Made by a program: the position numbers and the translations under genes. Of a DNA stretch of 14,304 bases, positions 1 through 5,695 are shown in pieces. Positions within the stretch are counted from its first letter, which is position 1; every line of letters starts with the position of its first letter. Source of the DNA: Lachnospiraceae bacterium. GTDB taxonomy: Bacteria; Bacillota; Clostridia; Lachnospirales; Lachnospiraceae. The notes beneath the pieces are model-generated. The model did no database searches and had not been told where the DNA came from. It saw only the letters and a list, made by a program, of their open reading frames with translations. The stretch lies in the NCBI GenBank assembly GCA_017475845.1, contig JAFVEU010000088.1:1-14304 (forward strand). Reading direction: 5' to 3'.

Positions 1-60
1 CAGTCCCTTGATCACCTTCTCTGCCAGAAGCCGGTTTCTTTTACTGATGTTCTCGTTCAT
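1..60 (-). CDS. 5' end of a minus-strand gene, possibly a LUD-domain (lactate utilisation-like) protein
   Basis: An ATG at 60-58 opens a frame that runs off the window edge and gives 20 residues, MNENISKRNRLLAEKVIKGL. It is preceded by a purine-rich ribosome binding site (AAAGGAAAAGG) a few bases upstream. From memory, this N-terminus resembles LUD-domain (DUF162) proteins of Clostridia, which begin with a charged helix containing a similar LAEKVIKGLE stretch; some family members act in lactate oxidation, but the role of the short stand-alone clostridial proteins is unclear. Twenty residues cannot prove the family and no catalytic feature is visible. The gene points the same way as rsmG but is separated from it by about 800 bp of repeats and parS sites, so it is probably its own transcription unit. 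I am confident that it is a real gene start and only moderately confident in the family. Confidence 0.55.
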   Translation of the reverse strand, partial: MNENISKRNRLLAEKVIKGL

Positions 61-109
61 TTTACCTTTTCCTTTCTTCCCCCCAACAGTAATTCATAGT
101 TGTCTTTCG

Positions 110-118
110 AGTATATCA
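110..118 (-). promoter_or_regulatory. Possible extended -10 promoter for the leftmost minus-strand gene
   Basis: On the minus strand this reads TGATATACT, an extended -10 element (TG, one base, then TATACT). It would give a leader of about 40 nt before the ATG at 60. No convincing -35 hexamer is present 17 bp upstream. It is AT-rich and correctly placed, but it is a weak call from sequence alone. Confidence 0.3.
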
Positions 119-161
119 TATCAGTGTACGTTTTAGTTGTTTTTAAAATGGTTTTTTGATT

Positions 162-365
162 GACGGTCGGGAGAAGCAAGCATCTGCAGACACAACCCCG
201 GGACCGGCCCTACGCCAAACTCTCCACCAACTGCGGCTATGCACGCAGGACGTTCACTTAGGATTTGTTCACATCCTGCGTGCTGACCCGCAGTGGGTGG
301 CATATTTTGTCTGGGCGGTCCTGAAAGGGTTGTGCTGCAGATGTTCACTTCCCCCCGCCCTGATT
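162..365. repeat. Palindromic element A: long imperfect inverted repeat, arms about 95 bp
   Basis: The left and right halves are imperfect reverse complements around a centre near 262. Perfectly paired blocks include 181-189 with 335-343 (CATCTGCAG), 191-198 with 327-334 (CACAACCC), 231-236 with 288-293 (CTGCGG) and 241-250 with 274-283 (GCACGCAGGA). The element is visibly more GC-rich than the AT-rich flank at 100-160. It has no coding logic: short frames exist on both strands because of the symmetry, but none has a good ribosome binding site or a recognisable product. The sequence is related to element B at 405-706 in the opposite orientation. It could be a miniature inverted-repeat element or a structured RNA locus; the sequence does not decide between these. 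Confidence 0.75.
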
Positions 366-537
366 TCGAAAAGCATTTGTATATTCAACATTCTACTGTG
401 AGTCAGGATAAACGCGCCGGACCTTCCCGGAAGCGTATTGGCTGCATATCCAAAAGCAAATCCCTTTATCGGAACCGCAGACAAAATATGCCGCTTACGA
501 AATCCCGGCACACAGTCCAAGAGCCATACGGCCGACG

Positions 538-562
538 CAAAATGTGCCAGTGGCACATTTTG
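538..562. repeat. Perfect 12-bp-arm palindrome at the centre of element B
   Basis: CAAAATGTGCCA at 538-549 and its exact reverse complement at 551-562 are separated by one base. This sits at the symmetry centre of element B and could nucleate a cruciform or hairpin. There is no adjacent T-run, so it does not read as an ordinary intrinsic terminator. Confidence 0.8.
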
Positions 563-572
563 AGCACCGCTT

Positions 573-591
573 AGATGCGCTTAGCGCATCT
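573..591. repeat. Perfect 8-bp hairpin within element B
   Basis: AGATGCGC (573-580) and GCGCATCT (584-591) flank a three-base TTA loop. The hairpin lies in the right half of element B and has no partner in the left half, so it looks like an addition to one arm. There is no T-run after it on either strand. Confidence 0.75.
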
Positions 592-741
592 GGTGCCGAA
601 GCTGTGTGCCCGGATTTCGTTGGCGGAGAGTTTGGCGTGACGCGTTCCGCAGGGTTTGCGTTGGATATGCAGTTAATACGCGGGGAAGGGTTGGTGCGTT
701 TATCCCACCAAAGCGATGGGCTATGTGTCTGACATTGATAA

Positions 742-757
742 TGTTTCACGTGAAACA
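742..757. promoter_or_regulatory. parS centromere site 1 (ParB binding)
   Basis: The 16-bp palindrome TGTTTCACGTGAAACA matches the bacterial parS consensus TGTTNCACGTGAAACA perfectly, and the symmetry extends two bases on each side. ParB (Spo0J) loads here and spreads to form the origin partition complex. The position next to rsmG, about 7 kb from oriC, is typical. Confidence 0.93.
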
Positions 758-790
758 TTGTAGTATGTTCCGACAAATATACCACTACGA

Positions 791-806
791 TGTTTCACGT
801 GAAACA
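791..806. promoter_or_regulatory. parS centromere site 2 (ParB binding)
   Basis: A second perfect TGTTTCACGTGAAACA, starting exactly 49 bp after site 1. The spacer has only faint similarity to the next spacer (about half the positions agree), so the sites may derive from an old tandem duplication or be held at fixed spacing by selection. Confidence 0.93.
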
Positions 807-839
807 TATTTGTATAACACTTCCAACTGTCCACAATAA

Positions 840-855
840 TGTTTCACGTGAAACA
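840..855. promoter_or_regulatory. parS centromere site 3 (ParB binding)
   Basis: A third perfect TGTTTCACGTGAAACA, again exactly 49 bp after the previous one and only 15 bp beyond the rsmG stop codon. In the rsmG transcript this palindrome would lie in the 3' untranslated region. It has no loop and no U-run and is not a convincing terminator. Confidence 0.93.
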
Positions 856-870
856 TTAGATGTGACATGT

Positions 871-1587
871 TTACCTTAACGGTGACTTTGACGGAACACC
901 TGCTTTCCGGGGATATTTCTTTGGAGTTGGTTTCTCCTTTTGAATGATGATAAGCGTTCTGGAATCTCCATCCGGCAGAGCGTATTCATAAAGGATATCA
1001 ACGCATCCACCCATCTGATCAATTGCGACTTCCGCTTCCTTAAGCTCATCTACTCCTGAAGAACCTTTATATGATATAAACTGTCCGCCGGATTTCACAA
1101 AGCCCAGGGCATATTCCGAAAGAACAGAAAGATTTGCGACAGCTCTGGATACCACAAGATCATATTGCTCCCTGTACCCGGAGTCATGAGCCAGATCTTC
1201 AGCTCTGCCGTGAAGAACAGAGATGTCACGAAGACCGAGAGTATCAATCACTGTCCGGATAAAACTTAGTTTCTTATTAACGGAATCAACAAGGAGAAAT
1301 TCCGACCCGGGGAAAAATATCTTAAGTGGAATCCCGGGAAAACCCCCGCCTGTTCCCAGATCAAGGATCTTGTCCCCTTCATGTATCACGTGAAACATTA
1401 TAGGGGCAAGGGAATCTGCGATGTGTTTTTTCATAAAATCATCATGGTCAGTAATAGAGGTAAGGTTCATGACCTTATTCATCTCAATGACCATTTCATA
1501 GAAATCATATATCTGATCAAGCTTTTCTTCAGTATAAGGGATCTCCATCTCCCGGAGCAGATCTCTTAAATAAGTGCTATTTTTCAT
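871..1587 (-). CDS. rsmG: 16S rRNA (guanine-527-N7) methyltransferase RsmG
   Basis: RsmG (GidB) transfers a methyl group from S-adenosylmethionine to N7 of G527 in 16S rRNA of the small subunit. The 238-residue length is normal for the family. The SAM-binding motif I, LDLGTGGGFPGIPL, is at about residues 75-88, followed by LLVDSVNKKLSFI and the VVSRAVANL motif. I chose the ATG at 1587 because AGAGG lies six bases upstream; an adjacent ATG at 1590 and a longer frame from 1611 are possible but fit the binding site less well. The start overlaps the original mnmG reading frame (stop at 1577-1579), the usual coupled arrangement. Codons 64-69 (MFHVIH) coincide with a near-perfect parS site. The C-terminus, KYPRKAGVPSKSPLR, is the family's usual basic tail. 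It is the last gene of the rpmH-rsmG block. Confidence 0.95.
   Translation of the reverse strand: MKNSTYLRDLLREMEIPYTEEKLDQIYDFYEMVIEMNKVMNLTSITDHDDFMKKHIADSLAPIMFHVIHEGDKILDLGTGGGFPGIPLKIFFPGSEFLLVDSVNKKLSFIRTVIDTLGLRDISVLHGRAEDLAHDSGYREQYDLVVSRAVANLSVLSEYALGFVKSGGQFISYKGSSGVDELKEAEVAIDQMGGCVDILYEYALPDGDSRTLIIIQKEKPTPKKYPRKAGVPSKSPLR
1382..1397. promoter_or_regulatory. Near-perfect parS site inside rsmG
   Basis: TGTATCACGTGAAACA differs from the parS consensus at one position (A for T at base 4). It keeps the central CACGTG core and lies about 530 bp from the three-site cluster. It occupies codons 64-69 of rsmG. Single-mismatch parS sites are commonly bound by ParB with reduced affinity; occupancy here is inference. 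Confidence 0.7.
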
Positions 1588-1783
1588 CATTATCCTCTGA
1601 ACCGGAAGCACCTAAACTCCGTAAGTAAACAGACAGAACCTGAATATCCGCAGGGGATATGCCCTGGATTCTGGAAGCCTGTCCAATGTTTTCCGGTCTG
1701 AATCTGTTGAGATTCTGTCTGGATTCTATCCTTATGACACGAACTCCTGTAAAATCGATGTCCGAAGGGATCTTCCTGTTTTA
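1577..1783 (-). pseudogene. mnmG: C-terminal 67 codons of mnmG, cut off by an in-frame TAA
   Basis: After the TAA at 1783-1781 the same frame continues without interruption to TAG at 1579-1577. It encodes NRKIPSDIDFTGVRVIRIES, then RQNLNRFRPENIGQASR and IQGISPADIQVLSVYLRSLG. This is the standard MnmG C-terminal domain, where relatives read approximately FKKLENKKIP, then RIEARQKL and IGQASRISGVSPADI. The joined protein would be 636 positions, the family's normal length. The stop replaces the residue after FKKI, normally Glu, so one base change (GAA to TAA) explains it. This tail contacts MnmE and tRNA in known structures. It shows no further damage, so the change is recent, is an assembly or sequencing error, or is somehow tolerated. 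Confidence 0.85.
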
Positions 1784-3487
1784 TATCTTTTTGAAGAGAC
1801 TGACCTGGCGCATCTCCCGTTCAAGGTAGCCCCTGTATTTGATCTCAATATTGATCTGCTCTCTGACAGCGTCGGATAAAAGGGGCCGGTCCGGATCTAT
1901 GGGAGCCAGGTCCTCGTAGGAAAGCTCGGGTCTTCTTATAAGTTCTTCTAGAGTAACTCCGGTAACTAAAGGCGTGCTTCCAATGGAAGTAAGAAATTCC
2001 GAGATCTCTTTAGAAGCTCCGACGATCTTTTTACCCAGTCGTTCTATCTCCTGCCGGATCGCACTTTCCTTGTTTTCCAGTTCCTTCATCTGCTCATCGG
2101 AAATAAGACCAACTTCATAACCCTTTCTCCTGAGTCTCAGATCAGCATTGTCCTGCCTTAAAAGAAGTCTGTATTCCGCACGGCTGGTCATCATCCTGTA
2201 GGGTTCGATCCCGTCTTTTGTAACCAGGTCGTCTATAAGGACACCTATGTAACCCTCCGATCTGTCAATGATCAGAGGTTCTTTTCCCTTTATGAACATA
2301 GCCGCATTTATCCCTGCAATAAGGCCCTGTGCAGCTGCCTCCTCATAACCGGAACTGCCGTTACTCTGTCCGCCGGAAAAAAGACCGGGGATATTTTTGA
2401 ATTCGAGAGAATGCTTAAGCTGTATTCCTTTGAAACAGTCGTATTCTATGGCATAGGCATTCCGGACTATATCAGCATTTTCAAGACCCGGTACGGATCT
2501 GTACATCTGAAGCTGCACATCCTCAGGCATGGAGCTGCTCATGCCGTCCACATACCATTCGTTTGTATGGAGTCCCTCGGGCTCAAGGAATACCTGATGT
2601 TTATCCTTGTCAGGAAATTTGACCACCTTGTCCTCTATGGAAGGGCAGTATCTGGGACCGGTGCCTTCGATCACTCCCGCAAAAAGCGGGGACCTGTCAA
2701 GGCTTCCCCTTATAACCTCGTGAGTCTTCTCATTGGTATATGTAAGGTAGCAGGGAACCTGTTCCTTCTGCACATCCTCAGGATCTGTTGAAAAGGAAAA
2801 GGGGATCACCGGCCTGTCTCCATACTGGGGAACCATCTTTGAAAAATCGATGGTCCTGCCGTCTATCCTTGCAGGTGTTCCTGTTTTATATCTGTGAATT
2901 TCCACTCCGGCTTTGATCAGAGAATCGGAAAGGAGGTTTGCTGCCTGAAGCCCGTTTGGTCCGGTATTGGTAATGGCTTCACCGCAAAGGCATCTTGCCT
3001 TCAGGTACACACCGGTACAGAGCACCACCGCTTTAGTTATGTAAACCAAACCCGTCCTGATCTTTACCCCTTTGACTCTTCCGTTCTCTGTAAGAAGCTC
3101 CGTCACCTCTGCCTGTTTGATGCTCAGGTTCTCCTGATGCTCAAGTACTTCCCTCATCTCCCTTGAGTAATCGGCTTTATCCGCCTGGGCTCTTAAGGAA
3201 TGGACCGCGGGACCCTTGGATTTATTGAGCATTTTGGACTGGATGAATGTCTTATCGATATTCTTCCCCATCTCACCCCCGAGAGCATCGAGCTCCCGCA
3301 CCAGATGGCCCTTGGAACTGCCGCCGATATTGGGGTTACAAGGCATGAGAGCTACACTGTTGATGCTCACGGTGAATACCACGGTCTTTATCCCGAGCCG
3401 TGAAAGAGCAAGGGCCGCCTCACATCCGGCATGTCCCGCTCCCACTACAGCAGCCTCATAATCTTTTATTACCAAACTGTTATCCAT
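1781..3487 (-). CDS. mnmG: tRNA uridine-5-carboxymethylaminomethyl modification enzyme MnmG, truncated by a stop
   Basis: MnmG (GidA) is the FAD-dependent partner of MnmE. The complex installs a (carboxymethyl)aminomethyl group on C5 of wobble U34 in certain tRNAs. Visible features are the dinucleotide-binding motif VVGAGHAGCEAA (residues 14-25), the PCNPNIGGSSKGH segment with conserved Cys50, a second conserved Cys in RYCPSIEDKV near residue 280, and GLFSGGQSNGSSGYEEAAAQG in the FAD domain. The start ATG at 3487 has GAGG upstream and leaves 29 bp after mnmE. The frame stops at 568 residues after FKKI, whereas family members are about 620-640. The missing C-terminal domain is encoded in frame directly beyond the stop. 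If the TAA is real, the product should lose the MnmE-contacting domain. TAA is an ordinary stop elsewhere in this window (dnaA, gyrB, rpmH, rsmG), so code reassignment is not an explanation. Confidence 0.93.
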   Translation of the reverse strand: MDNSLVIKDYEAAVVGAGHAGCEAALALSRLGIKTVVFTVSINSVALMPCNPNIGGSSKGHLVRELDALGGEMGKNIDKTFIQSKMLNKSKGPAVHSLRAQADKADYSREMREVLEHQENLSIKQAEVTELLTENGRVKGVKIRTGLVYITKAVVLCTGVYLKARCLCGEAITNTGPNGLQAANLLSDSLIKAGVEIHRYKTGTPARIDGRTIDFSKMVPQYGDRPVIPFSFSTDPEDVQKEQVPCYLTYTNEKTHEVIRGSLDRSPLFAGVIEGTGPRYCPSIEDKVVKFPDKDKHQVFLEPEGLHTNEWYVDGMSSSMPEDVQLQMYRSVPGLENADIVRNAYAIEYDCFKGIQLKHSLEFKNIPGLFSGGQSNGSSGYEEAAAQGLIAGINAAMFIKGKEPLIIDRSEGYIGVLIDDLVTKDGIEPYRMMTSRAEYRLLLRQDNADLRLRRKGYEVGLISDEQMKELENKESAIRQEIERLGKKIVGASKEISEFLTSIGSTPLVTGVTLEELIRRPELSYEDLAPIDPDRPLLSDAVREQINIEIKYRGYLEREMRQVSLFKKI

Positions 3488-3516
3488 TGAAACCTCATAA
3501 GCCTTGATTTCATACT

Positions 3517-4893
3517 TTACTTGCCCATACAGAATTCCTTAAAGATCCTGTCAAAAAGCGCATCGTCCGTGTCCTCTCCGATAATGTTTCCCAGATGGGA
3601 ATAGGCATCCATGAGATCCACGGTATAAAAATCTTCTGTGAGCTTTTCATCTATGCTCTTTATCACAAGCTTAAGTGATCCGGCTGCGCTTTTCAGTTCT
3701 TCTATCTGTCTTTCCCCGGTTACATACACATCCTCCCCGGAGGAAAAAGCTCCGGCAAAGAAGAGTTCCCCGATCTTCTCCTTAAGCTCGCTTATTCCCA
3801 GCTCTTCTCGTGCCGAAAAAGAGATGACCGGATAAGAAAACCGTGAACTGTCCGCAACGCTGCTCCCAAGATCCGTTTTATTTAAGAGGATAATGCACTT
3901 TTTCCCGTATTCCCGGATACAGTCGTAGATCTCCATATCCTCTTTTTCGGTAACAGTGGTGGAATCCAGCGTAAAGAGCACAAGATCCGCTTCTTCTATA
4001 TATTTTCTGGATCTTTCAACCCCTATTCTTTCAACCTTGTCTTCTGTTTCCCGGATCCCTGCGGTGTCATAGAGGATAAGCGGTATTCCATCCAAAGATA
4101 TTTCGGAAACCAGTACATCCCTGGTGGTTCCCGGGATCTCCGTTACTATGGCCCTGTCTTCCCCGGACAGGAGATTAAGGATTGAGGATTTCCCAACATT
4201 CGGCTTTCCGGCGATCACGGTCTTTATACCGTTTTTCAAAACTTTTCCCGTATCCGAAAGAGCTATCATATGACCGATATCCGAAAGCAGCTTATTTATC
4301 ACATCCTTAAGCTTATCCCCGTAACCTTCCAGACTGTAATGCTCCGGGTCATCTAAAGCCGCTTCTATAAAAGCAGTTTCATGTATGATCCCGTCCCGAA
4401 GTATCCGGATCTTTTCATATATCCCACCCCGCAGAACGGAAAGAGCGTTTTTTCTCGCAAATTCATTTCCGGAAGAAATGATATCCATTACGGATTCCGC
4501 TTCCGTAAGGTCGATCCGGCCGTTCATAAAGGCTCTCTTAGTGAATTCCCCGGGCTCCGCAAGCCTGGCACCGGATCTTACTGTAAGAGACAGTATCCTT
4601 CTAAGTACAAAGGTGCCTCCGTGGCAGCTTATTTCCACAGTATCCTCCGCGGTATAGGAACGTGGAGCTCTGAATACCGTAAGGAGTACCTCGTCCACAG
4701 GTTCTTTACCGTCAAAAATAAAGCCATATTTTACAGTGTGGGAAGGCTGGTTTAAGATATCCAGCTTCTTCCCACTCTTTGTAAACATAAGGCTTTGTGC
4801 GATATCAACGGCTTTCGGCCCGGAGATCCTTATGATCCCGATACCGGAAGCCCCTGAAGCAGTAGCAATGGCTGCTATAGTATCTTCTGACAC
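3517..4893 (-). CDS. mnmE: tRNA modification GTPase MnmE
   Basis: MnmE (TrmE) is a dimeric, K+-activated GTPase that works with MnmG on tRNA wobble uridine and binds a folate one-carbon donor. The protein has 458 residues, the family norm. The N-terminal folate-binding domain begins DTIAAIATASGASGIGIIRI. The inserted G domain carries G1 GKPNVGKSS (229-237), G2 TTRD (256-259), G3 DTAG (276-279) and G4 NKTD (338-341). The C-terminal catalytic signature FCMGK (CxGK type) is intact at 454-458. The start is GTG at 4893, with AAGAGG six bases upstream lying inside the end of jag, so the two are translationally close. The intact MnmE contrasts with the interrupted MnmG downstream. Confidence 0.97.
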   Translation of the reverse strand: MSEDTIAAIATASGASGIGIIRISGPKAVDIAQSLMFTKSGKKLDILNQPSHTVKYGFIFDGKEPVDEVLLTVFRAPRSYTAEDTVEISCHGGTFVLRRILSLTVRSGARLAEPGEFTKRAFMNGRIDLTEAESVMDIISSGNEFARKNALSVLRGGIYEKIRILRDGIIHETAFIEAALDDPEHYSLEGYGDKLKDVINKLLSDIGHMIALSDTGKVLKNGIKTVIAGKPNVGKSSILNLLSGEDRAIVTEIPGTTRDVLVSEISLDGIPLILYDTAGIRETEDKVERIGVERSRKYIEEADLVLFTLDSTTVTEKEDMEIYDCIREYGKKCIILLNKTDLGSSVADSSRFSYPVISFSAREELGISELKEKIGELFFAGAFSSGEDVYVTGERQIEELKSAAGSLKLVIKSIDEKLTEDFYTVDLMDAYSHLGNIIGEDTDDALFDRIFKEFCMGK

Positions 4894-4896
4894 TTT

Positions 4897-5685
4897 TTAC
4901 CTCTTAAGTGTAATTACTACCCTTCTGAAAGGCTCATCCCCTTCCGAATGAGTGACCACATATCTGTCACCCTGAAGGGCAGAATGGATGATCCTTCTCT
5001 CGTAAGGATTCATGGGCTCCAAAGAAACGGGTCTCTTGGTCCTCTTTACCTTAAAGGCCAGGTTCTTGGCCAGGTTTTCCAGGGTCTTCTTTCTTCTCTC
5101 CCTGTAATCCTCGGTATCAACCTTTACCCTTATATACTCTCCGGTACCTTTATTTGCAACGAGGCTTGCAAGATACTGCACGGAATCAAGGGTCTGTCCC
5201 CTCTTTCCGATAAGTATACCCATCTCGGGACCGGAAAGCTCGATACTAAGTAATCTCTCTTCCTTACTGATCTTAATATCGGAATTAACGGAAAGATCCA
5301 TTGCCTTAAAGAGATCGTCAAGAAATTTCTGAACCCTTGATATCACTTCATCTTCATTGATATTTAAGGGCGCATCCCCTTTCTTTTCCTCACGGACGGG
5401 GCTTTCCTCTTTTTCTACGGCCTTAACCGCTGCCTTGACCTCAGTCTTTTCCTGCCGAGTCTCTGCTGCAGCCTTTACTTCTTCCTTCTTTTCTTCTTTT
5501 ACTTCCTTAACGCCTTCTTTGACTCTGGCTTTTATCACGGTAGGCTTGGAATTAAATCCGAGGATCCCGGACTTTCCCATGTCAACTATCTCGTACTCAA
5601 GATCCGATGCTTCCACTCCGAACTGCTTACTTGCATCAGATAAAACGCTTTCTAATGATTTTCCAGAAAACTCTGTATATTCCAT
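4897..5685 (-). CDS. jag: RNA-binding protein Jag (KhpB/EloR), KH and R3H domains
   Basis: Jag-family proteins are cytoplasmic RNA-binding proteins linked in Firmicutes to cell elongation and division, usually encoded just after yidC as here. The 262-residue protein has the Jag N-terminal domain (SLESVLSDASKQFGV to roughly residue 55), a charged Lys/Glu/Val/Ala-rich linker (about 60-115), a KH domain with ILIGKRGQTLDSVQYL, and a C-terminal R3H domain with YERRIIHSALQ. The ATG at 5685 lies 10 bp after the yidC stop; the only purine-rich site, AAAGGA, overlaps the end of yidC and is about 13 bases from the ATG, farther than ideal, so translation probably depends on coupling to yidC. The stop is 3 bp before the mnmE GTG. 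Low-complexity linkers of this kind are normal for the family. Confidence 0.94.
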   Translation of the reverse strand: MEYTEFSGKSLESVLSDASKQFGVEASDLEYEIVDMGKSGILGFNSKPTVIKARVKEGVKEVKEEKKEEVKAAAETRQEKTEVKAAVKAVEKEESPVREEKKGDAPLNINEDEVISRVQKFLDDLFKAMDLSVNSDIKISKEERLLSIELSGPEMGILIGKRGQTLDSVQYLASLVANKGTGEYIRVKVDTEDYRERRKKTLENLAKNLAFKVKRTKRPVSLEPMNPYERRIIHSALQGDRYVVTHSEGDEPFRRVVITLKR

Positions 5686-5695
5686 AATGAAATGA

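Larger units (their letters stand above)
405..706. repeat. Palindromic element B: second, longer imperfect inverted repeat, related to A
   Basis: The arms pair across a centre near 550. Exact complementary blocks are 442-453 with 661-672 (CTGCATATCCAA), 434-439 with 675-680 (CGTATT), 498-505 with 612-619 (CGAAATCC) and 507-515 with 602-610 (GGCACACAG). The outer ends also match, with GATAAACGC at 407-415 read inversely at 696-704. The left arm shares AGACAAAATATGCC with the reverse complement of A's right arm. The reverse complement of B's right arm shares ACGCCAAACTCTCC with A's left arm. B is therefore a diverged, inverted copy of A with a longer central region carrying two extra perfect hairpins. 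No gene is supported in it. Confidence 0.75.

Noticed and set aside
133..785. Several open frames of 60-96 codons on both strands between the left-edge gene and the parS cluster
   Set aside because: They lie across the palindromic elements, mirror each other on opposite strands because of the inverted repeats, lack good ribosome binding sites and have no recognisable protein features. I treat them as by-products of the repeat sequence.
840..859. parS palindrome after rsmG as a transcription terminator
   Set aside because: It has no loop and no U-run on the minus strand. The parS match explains the symmetry fully.
1381..1611. Upstream extension of rsmG to 1611
   Set aside because: The extra residues have no family support, and the ribosome binding site AGAGG is placed for the ATG at 1587 (or 1590).
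1781..1783. TAA reassigned to a sense codon in this organism
   Set aside because: TAA ends dnaA, gyrB, rpmH, rsmG and jag at the expected protein ends, so the standard meaning holds.
1781..1800. Programmed frameshift at the A-rich CAAAAAG just before the mnmG stop
   Set aside because: The C-terminal MnmG sequence continues in the same frame after the stop, so shifting frame would lose it. A substitution at the stop codon is the simpler explanation.
2411..2791. A 126-codon plus-strand frame inside mnmG
   Set aside because: It is antisense to a well-conserved gene, has no ribosome binding site or recognisable features, and is a shadow of the coding frame.
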